Positions 18,758 through 28,120 of a stretch of DNA of 64,000 nucleotides are shown one piece after another. The notes below the pieces were generated by a model. That model had not been told where the DNA came from. It made no database searches and saw only the letters and a program-made list of their open reading frames with translations. The DNA lies in the NCBI GenBank assembly GCA_947447265.1, contig CANFKC010000023.1:1-64000 (forward strand), in the 5' to 3' direction. The translations under genes were made by a program, and so were the position numbers. The stretch comes from Chitinophagaceae bacterium. Its GTDB lineage: Bacteria; Bacteroidota; Bacteroidia; Chitinophagales; Chitinophagaceae. Every line of letters starts with the position of its first letter. Within the stretch, counting starts at the first letter, position 1.

Positions 18758-19156
18758 ATGAAACGCTTTTTTGTAACCATATTATCAATACTATACCTGG
18801 CCAGCGCCCTGGGCGCTACGGTTGATGTACATTATTGTATGGGCAAAAGTGTAGGCGCCAACTTTGTACATAAAGAAGATGACAAATGCCGTAAATGTGG
18901 CATGCACAAAAGCAAAAGCAAGGGTTGCTGCGAAGACCGGCAGGAAACGCTTAAAACAAGCGACCATCAGGCGGCAAATCTATCTTTCAATATTACTCCT
19001 GCAGCGGTAGCAATTCTTCCTGTTTCTACCTGGGTTTCCAAGCCGGACTTACGTGTTTTAACCTTCCGCACATCAAGGTCTGTATTGGTAAACGCCCCTC
19101 CCAACACCTGGAGAACCCGGCCTATTTACCTTTGCATCCGCAACTTCAGAATTTGA
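18758..19156 (+). CDS. HYC_CC_PP-family protein (first gene of metal cluster)
   Basis: About 132 residues from the ATG at 18758 (MKRFFVTILS), preferred because it starts a good signal peptide; the frame is open further upstream. The three defining motifs are seen in order: VHYCMGKS, KGCCEDRQ with neighbouring CRKCG, and NAPP near the end. The family is of unknown biochemical function, periplasmic or secreted, and Cys/His-rich enough to bind metal. It precedes two HMA-domain genes and an outer-membrane gene on the same strand, pointing to copper or other soft-metal handling; that role is inferred. Confidence 0.8.
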   Translation: MKRFFVTILSILYLASALGATVDVHYCMGKSVGANFVHKEDDKCRKCGMHKSKSKGCCEDRQETLKTSDHQAANLSFNITPAAVAILPVSTWVSKPDLRVLTFRTSRSVLVNAPPNTWRTRPIYLCIRNFRI

Positions 19157-19319
19157 TACTTTTATCTAGCCCCTTAGCTTTAATGCAAGGCGCAAGTCAT
19201 AACATTTAACCGTTTGTGCCCCCGCTGAAACTATTGGCGGCATGTGGTAACATCGGCAATTAATCTTGTATTGTGCCAGAGCACAATTCAGCATCAATCA
19301 AATTCAAATTCTAACAAAA

Positions 19320-19661
19320 ATGAACAAGTTAAAAGTAATAGCTACGGCTATAGTTATGTTTGCAGGTATATCTGCATCTTATGCAAAATCAGTTTCTGAA
19401 ACTGTAAAAGTATCTGGCAATTGCGGCATGTGCGAAAAGAAAATAGAAGCTGCTGCTAAAAAAGCGGGCGCTAAAAAAGCGCTGTGGGACAAGAAATCAA
19501 AAGTACTGTCCATAACTTACGATGACGCTAAAACCAGCAACGATGCCATTCAAAAAGAGGTAGCATCTGTAGGCTACGATACCGAAAAATATGCCGGTGA
19601 TATGACCGCATATAAAAGCCTGGAAGAATGCTGCCACTACGATGATAAAAGGGCACAGTAA
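19320..19661 (+). CDS. Exported heavy-metal-associated (HMA) domain protein
   Basis: 113 residues. A signal peptide (MNKLKVIATAIVMFAGISASYA) is followed by an HMA-like domain with CGMC in place of CXXC (SGNCGMCEKKIEAAAKKAG) and LSITYDDAKTSNDAIQKEVASVGYD. The end has a second Cys/His group (ECCHYDD). It probably acts as a periplasmic metal-binding protein. The ATG at 19320 begins the signal peptide; earlier in-frame codons are not needed. Confidence 0.88.
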   Translation: MNKLKVIATAIVMFAGISASYAKSVSETVKVSGNCGMCEKKIEAAAKKAGAKKALWDKKSKVLSITYDDAKTSNDAIQKEVASVGYDTEKYAGDMTAYKSLEECCHYDDKRAQ

Positions 19662-19786
19662 TATTTTAGCTGCCCCGCACTTACAAGTGTGGGACGCCAG
19701 ATAAACATGTGGAGACGCGGTCTATTGCGTCTCCACTTTTGAAAAAGATGCAAAATAATTGCATCGAAATCCTAAAAAATAAAACA

Positions 19787-20329
19787 ATGAAAAAAATAAT
19801 CGTAGCCATATTTATGCTGGTACTTACAATGCCAACAATGGCCCAGATAAAATCAGCATCGCTTACCGCCAGCGGACTTACCTGCAGCATGTGCAGCAAG
19901 GCCATATACAAGGCTCTAAGTGCGGTTAGCTCAGTAAAAGAAGTAACAGTAGACATTGAAAAATCGACCTATGCCATTCAATTTAAAGAAGGAGAAAAAA
20001 TAGTACTGGACGATATTAAAAATGCCGTTACCGGCGCCGGATTTTCAGTCGAATCGATGCAGGTAACTGCAGCTATTGACAAACAAGATGTAGCTGATGA
20101 CACCCATGTAAATATCGGGGGCAGCACATTTCATTTCGTGCATGTAAATAAACAAACACTCCAGGGCGATGCTACCTTTAGGTTGCTTGATAAAAATTTC
20201 GTCTCAAAAGCGGAATACAACAAGTACCATAAATACACTAAGATGAAGTGCTACGAAACCGGGTACATGAATAGCTGTTGCCCGAAAGACAAAAAACTTG
20301 AAAACCGCATCTATCATGTCACGCTATAA
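19787..20329 (+). CDS. Exported HMA-domain protein with Cys-rich C-terminal extension
   Basis: About 180 residues from the ATG at 19787 (MKKIIVAIFMLV), which starts a signal peptide ending near MAQ. Residues 25-95 form an HMA-like domain with GLTCSMCSKAIYKAL. The second half has H-rich and Cys-rich parts (GGSTFHFVHVN, CYETGYMNSCCP) not usual in simple metallochaperones. The next gene overlaps its 3' end by 14 bases. It probably binds and passes on metal in the periplasm. Confidence 0.85.
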   Translation: MKKIIVAIFMLVLTMPTMAQIKSASLTASGLTCSMCSKAIYKALSAVSSVKEVTVDIEKSTYAIQFKEGEKIVLDDIKNAVTGAGFSVESMQVTAAIDKQDVADDTHVNIGGSTFHFVHVNKQTLQGDATFRLLDKNFVSKAEYNKYHKYTKMKCYETGYMNSCCPKDKKLENRIYHVTL

Positions 20330-21128
20330 AGTACTATTGGCGCTGGTCATGATTTTTTACGTGCAGCGCATTTCGGCACAAGAGCTCTTTGTTTATTCAG
20401 AACCGGCAAGTAATATGCCTAAAAGATCAGTCGGTATACGCATGACCAACTGGCTGATGAACGATGCCGCAGCAGACAAAATAAACTACCATCTGGTACC
20501 GGAACTAATGTGGGGTGTAACGAAAAAAATAATGGTACACGCCGATGCTTTTATAAGTAACAGAGAAGGCGGGCTTGCCCTGGAAGGGGTTGGCGCGTAT
20601 GCAAAATACCGCTTCTTCAGTACCGATAAAGTACACAGGCACCTGAGGATGGCGGCATTCGGCAGGGTTACTACCAATAATGCACCGGTGCACCAGGAGG
20701 AAATTGCCACCTACGGCCATAATTCTGGTTATCAGTTAGGGCTGGTTGGTACACAGCTGTTACACAAAACAGCAATTTCCCTTACCGGCTATTACGAGCG
20801 CGCGCTAAACAATGGTAGCAATGAGCGCCCTGCCGCACTGGCAAGTAATGATATCAGTTACAGCCTCTCGGTTGGCCACCTTATAATGCCGGTACATTAC
20901 ACTAATTATAAGCAGACCAACTTCAATATAATGGCAGAACTGCTTGGCCAGCTGCAGCCTGAAAATGGGCACCAATACCTTGATATTGCACCATCTGCAC
21001 AATTCATTTTTAACAGCCAGACAAGGGTTGATATTGGCTACAGACGCCAACTATATAGCAATATGCTGAGAAGTGCGCCAAATGGGCTGCTGATAAGGGT
21101 AGAACACCTTTTGTATAATGTTTTGTAA
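20316..21128 (+). CDS. Outer-membrane-like protein of the metal cluster
   Basis: 270 residues from the ATG at 20316 (MSRYKVLLALVMIFYVQRISAQ), which begins a signal peptide; an upstream in-frame TTG is less likely. The mature part alternates hydrophobic and polar residues and ends in a typical beta-signal-like segment. There is no Cys pair. It overlaps the preceding HMA gene by 14 bases, so the two are translationally coupled. It may be a transport or sensing barrel for the metal bound by its neighbours. Confidence 0.8.
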   Translation: MSRYKVLLALVMIFYVQRISAQELFVYSEPASNMPKRSVGIRMTNWLMNDAAADKINYHLVPELMWGVTKKIMVHADAFISNREGGLALEGVGAYAKYRFFSTDKVHRHLRMAAFGRVTTNNAPVHQEEIATYGHNSGYQLGLVGTQLLHKTAISLTGYYERALNNGSNERPAALASNDISYSLSVGHLIMPVHYTNYKQTNFNIMAELLGQLQPENGHQYLDIAPSAQFIFNSQTRVDIGYRRQLYSNMLRSAPNGLLIRVEHLLYNVL

Positions 21129-21363
21129 TCCATATCGCCGATCACACGATACAACGGGATTGCAGGAATTTCAATTTAAAACCCGGGCGACATTCTACAT
21201 TTTAGTTTAAGATAGCATGTTCATCAATCAAAATGCATGAAATAAATGTCCACCATGTATAGACAATTGTATCAGCGGCTTGAAAGAGCAGTTTTGATGA
21301 TGCAACTAATGCACTTTTGAATTCTCCCCGGGGTTTTACTCCCCTACTTCATTGAAAAAAGCT

Positions 21364-21371
21364 TAAATTTG
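21364..21371 (+). promoter_or_regulatory. Candidate -7 box of the DUF983 gene
   Basis: TAAATTTG matches TAnnTTTG and lies only 7 bases before the ATG at 21379, so the transcript would be leaderless or nearly so. A clear TTG at -33 is not seen. The stretch 21129-21363 holds nothing else that I can support. Confidence 0.35.
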
Positions 21372-21378
21372 CAGCACA

Positions 21379-21816
21379 ATGATCACATCTGAACACAAAC
21401 CATCCTTACTTCCGGCAATACTAACTATGAAATGCCCGAGCTGCAGAAAAGGGTTTGTGTTCAAAAATAAAAGCATGTTCCCACTTGGCGAAACGGTAAA
21501 TCTAAAAGAACATTGCGAGGTATGCGGACAGAAACTAACCTCAGAAAAAAACAATGGTGCAGGCATGAACTATGTACTTACCGTGGTTATTTTCTTCCTG
21601 AATCTTGCCTGGTATTGCCCGTTGTATATTTCCCTGAAGAAGAACCCTAACGAAAATTGGTACGAAAATAACAGTGTGGAATGGTACCTCGCCAGCAGCA
21701 CTTTTATCGTTATTATTTTACAGCCGTGGCTCTGGCGTATGTCGCGCATGCTATACCTTTACTTGTATACGCAATTCGGTGCGAGTGCTGAGGCGACAGT
21801 GGAGAATAAGGGGTAG
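21379..21816 (+). CDS. DUF983 family membrane protein
   Basis: 145 residues. The N-terminus has a zinc-ribbon-like pair of Cys knuckles (MKCPSCRKGFVF and CEVCGQKL), followed by two hydrophobic membrane segments (about 62-84 and 103-124), the DUF983 layout. Function is unknown; in proteobacteria DUF983 genes occur near cytochrome oxidase genes. It stands alone here. Confidence 0.88.
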   Translation: MITSEHKPSLLPAILTMKCPSCRKGFVFKNKSMFPLGETVNLKEHCEVCGQKLTSEKNNGAGMNYVLTVVIFFLNLAWYCPLYISLKKNPNENWYENNSVEWYLASSTFIVIILQPWLWRMSRMLYLYLYTQFGASAEATVENKG

Positions 21817-22428
21817 TACCTTACTATGCGGATTTATTCATTCCATACGCTGCATTTAGCTTACCCTATGATTTATCTTTAGCTTACATGATCCAGTTGC
21901 CTTCTATTCGGAATGACAACTATCAACTATCAACTTTCAACATCCACTTATAGTCAATTATTGCCCACCCCTCACAACTCACGTGGCGATCAGCGTAAAT
22001 AAACATAGTATCGGAAGCCATCACGTCAACCGTGATCAGGAATGAATCAGTACGGATATACTTGCCATCCATCTCCGCATTCATAAGATATGCAAGACTC
22101 TCTGTACAGAGGTCACATTTTGAACAAACCGAAACACAGGAATCACTAAAGAATCCCAATAGCCCTCTATTGCCAAAAACAAGTACCGAAGTTGAAGCGA
22201 ACTACCAGCCGGATTTTGCCGGCGAATACTATTACTGTCTTCCTTAGCATTGTCTCACGTCGTTTCAAAAGATCGCCCTCCTTGGCAACCGAATAACAAA
22301 ATCAAAAAATGCAAAAGGTTGCGACAGTTTCTTTCATGGTGTGCTATTTTAATTGACGCAATGCCTCCACTCACCTACCAAATCATAACGTTAACCTAAA
22401 ACAGCTTATCAACGCCCACTCCATACAA
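21817..22428. other. Poorly coding intergenic region
   Basis: About 600 bases between DUF983 and the small membrane protein. It contains one weak minus-strand frame (21923-22159, listed separately) and no hairpin, tRNA or repeat that I could support. Confidence 0.5.
21923..22159 (-). CDS. Doubtful small Cys-containing protein
   Basis: 78 codons from a TTG start. The sequence has several cysteines near the N-terminus (CVSVCSKCDLC) and a protein-like C-terminal half (YIRTDSFLITVDVMASDTMFIYADRHVSCEGWAII). No ATG start, ribosome-binding site or promoter supports it, and a plus-strand frame overlaps it. It may be a relic. Confidence 0.25.
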   Translation of the reverse strand: MGFFSDSCVSVCSKCDLCTESLAYLMNAEMDGKYIRTDSFLITVDVMASDTMFIYADRHVSCEGWAIIDYKWMLKVDS

Positions 22429-22436
22429 TATTTTTG
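22429..22436 (+). promoter_or_regulatory. Candidate -7 box of the small membrane protein gene
   Basis: TATTTTTG fits TAnnTTTG and lies 26 bases before the ATG at 22463. No TTG was found at the matching distance. Confidence 0.35.
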
Positions 22437-22462
22437 TGGTCAAGTAGTTTCTATAAAAAACC

Positions 22463-22693
22463 ATGATCATGAATAACAAACAAGGCGTAGACAACAAAGT
22501 GTTTATGAGCACCATTGCAGCCGTAGTGTTGCTCATTATTTCAGCGGTACTCACCATCGTAAGCTTTGAAACATCAAAGGGACTAAACGATACCGCAATG
22601 CTATTACCCGCTGCAATAGGAATATCATCATTAGCGCTATTGTATACAACCATAAAAAAAGACAAACGTGAACCGTTTGTCTTTGAAAATTAG
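22463..22693 (+). CDS. Small two-helix membrane protein, unknown
   Basis: 76 residues with two hydrophobic segments (about 14-35 and 46-63) and a charged tail KKDKREPFVFEN. No family recognised. Its last codons overlap the hairpin that terminates map transcription from the other strand. Support is the -7 box, ATG start and membrane-like composition. Confidence 0.5.
   Translation: MIMNNKQGVDNKVFMSTIAAVVLLIISAVLTIVSFETSKGLNDTAMLLPAAIGISSLALLYTTIKKDKREPFVFEN
22654..22684 (-). terminator. Terminator of map, inside the end of the convergent gene
   Basis: An 11-bp perfect stem (AAAGACAAACG and complement, 5-base loop) reads out on the minus strand into seven T residues. It ends map transcription and at the same time encodes the last residues of the convergent small membrane protein. 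Confidence 0.75.
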
Positions 22694-22723
22694 TTTTTAA
22701 TATTGTCTGTTACAGCACTTTGT

Positions 22724-23557
22724 CTATTCTGCAGCTACTGCAGGTTTTGCTTTTGCGTAATAACTTGAATTCAGTTCAGGGTTTGCCTGTTCCGCAGCCT
22801 CAATAGTTTCGAAGGTTGATAATGGCTCTCCCCTGTTCTTGCGCACGGCTGTAGTGTGCTCGTAATGCGCTGATGGTTTACCATCCTTGGTAACCACGGT
22901 CCAGCCATCCTTTAAAGTATACACATCTTTAGTGCCCAGGTTTATCATTGGCTCAATAGCCAACACCATACCTTCCTTCAATCGCTTACCATCGCCCCTG
23001 CGGCCAAAATTTGGAACCTGTGGATCTTCATGCAGCTGCCTGCCCACACCATGGCCTACCAGTTCGCGAACTACACCATAGGGATTTTCTTTGCTGGTAA
23101 AGTATTCTACAGCATAAGAGATATCGCCTACCCTGTTATTTTCATGTGCCTGTGCAACACCTTTAAAAACCGATTGCTTGGTAATATCCAGCAGGCGGAG
23201 CACCTCAGGCTTTACATTGCCGATTGCAAACGTATACGCTGAATCGCCATGGTAGCCATTCATATACACACCGCAATCAACGGAAATAATATCACCATCC
23301 TTCAGCTCATAATCGCTCGGAAAACCGTGCACAACCACCTCATTCACAGAAATACATAAAGAAGCCGGAAAACCATGGTAGCCCTTAAAAGAAGGTACAC
23401 CGCCATTATCCCGAATAAAAGCTTCCGCCATTTTATCTAAAGATAAGGTAGTGATACCCGGCCTCAACATCTTCGCAACTTCAACATGGGTAGCCGAGAC
23501 CATCAATGCACTCTTGCGCATTATCTCAATCTCGGCATTACTCCTTATATGTATCAT
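22724..23557 (-). CDS. map: Methionine aminopeptidase type I
   Basis: 277 residues. It removes the initiator methionine from new proteins. The metal ligands are visible in DCGVYMNGYHGDSAY (two Asp), GHGVGRQLHEDP (His), LAIEPM (Glu) and EHTTAV (Glu). The C-terminus has an Ala-rich extension of about 25 residues beyond the usual end. It lies beyond the secY terminator, so its expression depends on read-through or on a promoter I could not identify in the A/T-rich gap. Confidence 0.96.
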   Translation of the reverse strand: MIHIRSNAEIEIMRKSALMVSATHVEVAKMLRPGITTLSLDKMAEAFIRDNGGVPSFKGYHGFPASLCISVNEVVVHGFPSDYELKDGDIISVDCGVYMNGYHGDSAYTFAIGNVKPEVLRLLDITKQSVFKGVAQAHENNRVGDISYAVEYFTSKENPYGVVRELVGHGVGRQLHEDPQVPNFGRRGDGKRLKEGMVLAIEPMINLGTKDVYTLKDGWTVVTKDGKPSAHYEHTTAVRKNRGEPLSTFETIEAAEQANPELNSSYYAKAKPAVAAE

Positions 23558-23585
23558 AAAAATTAGAATATAAAATAATAAAAAA

Positions 23586-23617
23586 ACAGGCTATCAGTTA
23601 GAAAACTGATAGCCTGT
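23586..23617 (-). terminator. Rho-independent terminator after secY
   Basis: A 14-bp perfect stem (ACAGGCTATCAGTT and complement) around AGAA is followed on the minus strand by seven T. It lies 9 bases after the secY stop and closes the S10-spc operon before map. Confidence 0.88.
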
Positions 23618-23626
23618 CAGAATAAA

Positions 23627-25012
23627 TTAAGCAGATATGCTCTTGGAAGCCGGTGCAGGACTTGTTACAGTACGACCTGTAATCCTTCCGGTTTTCATTA
23701 AGCCATCATAATGATTCATTAATAAATAGCTTTCTACTTGTTGTAAAGTATCGAGAATTACACCAACACCAATCAGCATTGAAGTACCACCGAAGAACGA
23801 AGAGAAACCGCTGGTAATACCAACTAAAGATGCAATACCAGGTAAGATACCTGCAGCAGCTAAGAATACAGCGCCCGGTAAGGTAATACGATCCATAATG
23901 GTTGCAATGTAGTCTGCAGTATCTTCACCAGGTTTAACACCAGGGATGAAGCTGTTATTACGTTTCAGGTTATCAGCCATTTCTGTTGGGTTGAAGATCA
24001 ACGCAGTGTAGAAATAAGTGAATGCAATTACCATTACAGAATAAAACAGATTGTACCACAATGAATGGTTATCAGATAACGCATTCAGGAAACCCGCAGC
24101 CCCATCACTCGTAGCATAACCACGGAACACGGTAGGTATGAACATCATAGCCTGTGCGAAAATGATAGGCATTACACCTGCAGAGTTAACTTTCAAAGGA
24201 ATGAAATCACGGTTACCGCTAACTTCTTTAGCAGCATTTGTGCTACCAATAATACGACGAGCATAATTCAACGGTATTTTACGAACACCCTGAGTTAAGA
24301 GGATAAGACCGATAATAACAGCAATGAATACAGCAACTTCAATTAAAAGTATCAACAAACCACCAGCACCAGCACCACTTGCTGTTTTATCAACAAACTC
24401 CTGCATTATAGCCGACGGGAAACGTGCAAGGATACCAACCATGATGATCAATGATGTACCATTACCAATACCCCTGTCTGTTATCTTTTCACCCATCCAC
24501 ATTACAAACAGTGTGCCTGCAGTAAGAATGATAACTGTAGATAACCAGAAAGTAAAGCCGTTAAAATTAAGAGCAATAGCGTTAGCGTAAGGCTGCGTGT
24601 TCAAAAGGTAAGTAACATAAGCACTAGCCTGTAAAGCGGTAACCAATACTGTAAGGTAACGGGTATACTGATTGATTTTACGACGACCACTGTCTTCACG
24701 CTGCATTTTAGCAACCTGTGGCACAACTATGCCCGCAAGCTGCATGAAAATGGAAGCCGAGATATAAGGCATAACACCCAATGCAAAAATGGACGCCCTG
24801 TTAAAGGCACCACCAGCGAACATGTTTAATATACCTAAAAGGCCACCACCGCCAGCGCTGTTACTGTCATCAATCAGTTTAGGGTTGATACCTGGCAATG
24901 TAATTAAACAACCAACACGATAAATCAATACCAGTATAATAGTATAAGTTATGCGTTTACGAAGTTCGTCAATGCTCCAGATATTTTTCAGCTTATCTAT
25001 AAATTTCTTCAC
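23627..25012 (-). CDS. secY: Protein translocase subunit SecY
   Basis: 461 residues from a GTG at 25012 (VKKFIDKLKNIW), the usual start of SecY. The frame extends 20 codons further up, but that part (MDKCVFCCLFAFHF) is not conserved-looking. Ten membrane segments form the SecYEG channel of the inner membrane; family motifs such as GIGNGTSLIIM and GVMPIIFAQ are intact. It is the last gene of the spc part of the operon, 80 bases after rplO. Confidence 0.95.
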   Translation of the reverse strand: MKKFIDKLKNIWSIDELRKRITYTIILVLIYRVGCLITLPGINPKLIDDSNSAGGGGLLGILNMFAGGAFNRASIFALGVMPYISASIFMQLAGIVVPQVAKMQREDSGRRKINQYTRYLTVLVTALQASAYVTYLLNTQPYANAIALNFNGFTFWLSTVIILTAGTLFVMWMGEKITDRGIGNGTSLIIMVGILARFPSAIMQEFVDKTASGAGAGGLLILLIEVAVFIAVIIGLILLTQGVRKIPLNYARRIIGSTNAAKEVSGNRDFIPLKVNSAGVMPIIFAQAMMFIPTVFRGYATSDGAAGFLNALSDNHSLWYNLFYSVMVIAFTYFYTALIFNPTEMADNLKRNNSFIPGVKPGEDTADYIATIMDRITLPGAVFLAAAGILPGIASLVGITSGFSSFFGGTSMLIGVGVILDTLQQVESYLLMNHYDGLMKTGRITGRTVTSPAPASKSISA

Positions 25013-25092
25013 AGGGAGTTTTGTTAGTCTAAAATGAAATGCGAATAAACAACAAAAGACGCATTTATCCAAAAATGCGCCTTTTAATATTC

Positions 25093-25539
25093 TTAAATAA
25101 GCTCAATAGTAGCTCCGGCAGCAGCAATTGCTTCCTTAGCCTTAGCACTAGCAGCATTAACTTTAAATGCTATTGTAGCTTTTAACTCGCCATTTCCAAG
25201 TATTTTAACGAGGTCTGTACGGTTAATAAGGCCATTGATGTAAAGTACTTCAGGAGAGAACTCAGGAAGACTGTATTTTTCAACTAAAAGATCGATTTGA
25301 CCTAAGTTAAACACTTTGTAGTCAACACGGAATGGATTCTTGAATCCACGTTTCGGCATACGGCGCTGGATTGGCATCTGACCACCTTCGTGACCTTTCT
25401 TTTCCTGTGAACCAGTACGGGCCTGTTGGCCTTTGTTACCACGGGTAGATGTACCACCATGACCGCTACCTTCACCACGACCAATACGCTTTACTTTCTT
25501 AGTTGAACCTGTTGCAGGTTTCAGATTATGCAGTTGCAT
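25093..25539 (-). CDS. rplO: 50S ribosomal protein L15
   Basis: 148 residues with the L15 N-terminal Gly-rich loop (KRIGRGEGSGHGGTSTRGNKGQ) and the conserved GGQMPIQRRMPKRGF. L15 binds 23S rRNA and helps late 50S assembly. It lies between rpmD and secY, as in most bacterial spc operons. Confidence 0.97.
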   Translation of the reverse strand: MQLHNLKPATGSTKKVKRIGRGEGSGHGGTSTRGNKGQQARTGSQEKKGHEGGQMPIQRRMPKRGFKNPFRVDYKVFNLGQIDLLVEKYSLPEFSPEVLYINGLINRTDLVKILGNGELKATIAFKVNAASAKAKEAIAAAGATIELI

Positions 25540-25597
25540 TACTTACGATTTTTGAACTTGCGCGGAATGTAAAACCGCTCGCAAATCAGTTAAAAAA

Positions 25598-25780
25598 TTA
25601 TTTTACTTCTTCTACCTTCACCAGGTGGTTTACGGCGCGAACCATACCCAAAATCTGTGGAGTACCTTCTACTTCTACACTATGGTGCATTTTGCGCAGA
25701 CCAAGTGCAATCAGCGTACGCTTTTGCTTCGCCATGCGATCGATACCGCTTTTTACCTGTGTAACTTTAATCTTAGACAT
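25598..25780 (-). CDS. rpmD: 50S ribosomal protein L30
   Basis: 60 residues from the ATG at 25780 ([13 protein letters not shown]); a longer frame adds MNFYI, outside the family. The conserved IGMxxxxRxTLxxLGLRKxxxxVxxxxTPxxxGMxxxVxHLV pattern is visible. L30 is a 50S protein found in bacteria of many but not all phyla. Confidence 0.95.
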   Translation of the reverse strand: MSKIKVTQVKSGIDRMAKQKRTLIALGLRKMHHSVEVEGTPQILGMVRAVNHLVKVEEVK

Positions 25781-25860
25781 AATATAAAAATTCAAAAAAT
25801 TAAAATACCAAATTCAAAACACAGTCCTCTCTTGTGGAAAGGACCGTGGTAAGATTTTTA

Positions 25861-26376
25861 TTATCCGTTAAATACTTTCTTCAAACTGATATTGCGTTGT
25901 TTAGCAACCTGGATAGGCTCACGTAACATACCTAAAGCAGTGAAGGTAGCCTTAACCACGTTATGCGGGTTAGCTGAACCTAATGATTTAGAAAGAATGT
26001 CAGTTACACCAACAGCTTCAAGAACCGCACGCATGCTACCACCGGCAATTACACCGGTACCATGTGCAGCTGGTTTTATCAAAACCTTAGCAGCGCCTTC
26101 TTTAGCGAACTGTTCGTGAGGAATAGTACCATGCATAACAGGAACCTTGATCAGGTTTTTCTTAGCATCGTCAATACCTTTAGTGATAGCTTCCTGCACT
26201 TCCTTAGCTTTGCCAAGACCGTGACCAACTATACCATTACCATTACCAACAACCACAAGGGCTGAAAAGCTGAATGCACGGCCACCCTTTGTAGTCTTAA
26301 CTACACGATTGATAGCAACTACTTTTTCAGTCAATTCGAGGTCTCCCCCTTTAATGCGATTTAATGTTCCTTTCAT
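25861..26376 (-). CDS. rpsE: 30S ribosomal protein S5
   Basis: 171 residues with the double-stranded RNA-binding-like N-terminal domain ([21 protein letters not shown]) and the C-terminal half with [13 protein letters not shown]5 contributes to decoding fidelity and to mRNA entry helicase activity. It lies between rplR and rpmD. Confidence 0.97.
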   Translation of the reverse strand: MKGTLNRIKGGDLELTEKVVAINRVVKTTKGGRAFSFSALVVVGNGNGIVGHGLGKAKEVQEAITKGIDDAKKNLIKVPVMHGTIPHEQFAKEGAAKVLIKPAAHGTGVIAGGSMRAVLEAVGVTDILSKSLGSANPHNVVKATFTALGMLREPIQVAKQRNISLKKVFNG

Positions 26377-26442
26377 CTTATTTTTATTAGCAAATGTGCC
26401 CGTTATATAAACACATCCTGTAACTAAATCTGTTTAATTGTA

Positions 26443-26802
26443 TTAGAATTTCAAGCCACCTTCGCGTGCACCATCAGCTACTGACTTAACACGGCCATGG
26501 TATAAATAACCACCACGATCGAATACGCAGTTATGCAAACCAAGGGCGATCGCTTTCTGTGCCAATGTTTTACCAACCATCATTGATTTTTCAACTTTGG
26601 ATCCGCTGGCAGCAGCAATATCCTTCATACGGGAATTAGCTGAAGCCAAGGTTGTACCGGTAGTATCATCGATCAACTGTGCATAAATATCGCTATTACT
26701 GCGAAATACCGAAAGCCTTGGCTTTGCTGCTGTACCAGATACTCTGGCACGGATGCGCCAACGGAGTTTCTGGCGGCGAATTACTTTTTCATCTAAAGAC
26801 AT
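26443..26802 (-). CDS. rplR: 50S ribosomal protein L18
   Basis: 119 residues with [25 protein letters not shown] and the end [26 protein letters not shown], all diagnostic of L18, which binds 5S rRNA. A minus-strand TATCTTTG (26891-26898) upstream could be an internal -7 element, without a matching -33. Confidence 0.97.
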   Translation of the reverse strand: MSLDEKVIRRQKLRWRIRARVSGTAAKPRLSVFRSNSDIYAQLIDDTTGTTLASANSRMKDIAAASGSKVEKSMMVGKTLAQKAIALGLHNCVFDRGGYLYHGRVKSVADGAREGGLKF

Positions 26803-26915
26803 AATATCTGTTTTTTACGGGCTCACCCCTTGTTACAGGGGTGGCTGCCGAAGTGTTATTTGATTATGATTACGCGGTAAAAATGCGGAGCAAAGATACC
26901 AGTAAATTACCTAAA

Positions 26916-27470
26916 TTATTTACCTGCTGACTTACCTGCTTTACGACGAACAATTTCATCGCTGTAACGCACACCCTTACCTTTGTATGGTTCTGGCTTA
27001 CGAAGACTACGAATTTTAGCAGCAACAGCTCCTAATAATTGTTTGTCAATTGATTCCAGGATAATTCTTGGGTTCTGACCTTTTTCAGCTGTAGCTGAAG
27101 CCTTGATCTCTGCAGGTAATTCCATAATGATGTTATGCGAAAAACCAAGAGCAAGATCGATCTGGTTGCCGGCAACAGCAGCACGATAACCCACACCCAC
27201 AAGCTCCAATTCCCTTCTGAAACCTACAGTTACACCAGTAACCATGTTTGCAATAAGAGAACGGTATAAGCCGTGAAGTGCGCGGTGACGGATCTGGTCA
27301 GTTGGGCGCTCTACTACTAATTGACCATCCTGGATATTGATGATAATATCGCGGTCAATATTTTGTGTCAAAGAACCTTTTGGGCCCTTAACAACAAGTT
27401 CGTTTGTAGGTGATACAGAAACAGTAACACCATTTGCAAGAACTACAGGTTTTTTACCTATACGAGACAT
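26916..27470 (-). CDS. rplF: 50S ribosomal protein L6
   Basis: 184 residues, two L6 repeats, opening MSRIGKKPV and ending PEPYKGKGVRYSDEIVRRKAGKSAGK. L6 binds 23S rRNA near the factor-binding site. It lies between rpsH and rplR. Confidence 0.97.
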   Translation of the reverse strand: MSRIGKKPVVLANGVTVSVSPTNELVVKGPKGSLTQNIDRDIIINIQDGQLVVERPTDQIRHRALHGLYRSLIANMVTGVTVGFRRELELVGVGYRAAVAGNQIDLALGFSHNIIMELPAEIKASATAEKGQNPRIILESIDKQLLGAVAAKIRSLRKPEPYKGKGVRYSDEIVRRKAGKSAGK

Positions 27471-27608
27471 TCTGTAAAAATTAAAAAAGTAAACTAAAAA
27501 AACTCAAAAGCCTGACCGTGTTCAGTCACCGTATAGAGAACTTATATTCTCAGAGAGGCTTTCGTAAAAAAACAGTTAGCCAGAAAGATATCCGGCTAAC
27601 CAAATTAA

Positions 27609-28007
27609 TTAATAGATGTTGCACATAACCTCACCACCAACATTCTGGTTGCGGGCTTCCTTATCTGTCATAACACCTTTTGAAGTAGAAATGATAGATA
27701 TACCTAAACCTGCCTGTACCCTACGGATCTCAGCTGGCTTTGCATATTGACGCAGACCTGGACGGCTGATGCGCTCTAATGATTTTATTGCAGGCTCTTT
27801 AGTAATCGGATCGTATTTAAGGGCTATTTTAATAAGACCTTGCTTACTGTCAACTTCAAACTTATACTTTAAAATGTAACCTTTATCGTAAAGAATTTCA
27901 GCGATACGCTTCTTAACATTTGACGCAGGTATTTCTACGATGCGGTGACGTGCCATTTGGGCGTTACGGATACGGGTTAATAAATCTGCTATTGGATCTG
28001 TTACCAT
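27609..28007 (-). CDS. rpsH: 30S ribosomal protein S8
   Basis: 132 residues, opening [16 protein letters not shown] and ending with [31 protein letters not shown], the S8 signature. S8 binds central-domain 16S rRNA and in E. coli represses its own spc mRNA; whether that holds here cannot be read by eye. Confidence 0.97.
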   Translation of the reverse strand: MVTDPIADLLTRIRNAQMARHRIVEIPASNVKKRIAEILYDKGYILKYKFEVDSKQGLIKIALKYDPITKEPAIKSLERISRPGLRQYAKPAEIRRVQAGLGISIISTSKGVMTDKEARNQNVGGEVMCNIY

Positions 28008-28120
28008 GATTATTTTTAGGTTTTTATAAAAAAATGTTACGGGTTTCAGGTGTTACCCTGACCTTGAAACGTGTTCCTTTCCAGCTCTGCGGGACAAGGC
28101 CTACCTATAAAAGGCAGGAT

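Noticed and set aside
25013-25072. Longer secY start
   Set aside because: The extra 20 residues (MDKCVFCCL...) are not SecY-like. The GTG at 25012 gives the usual N-terminus.
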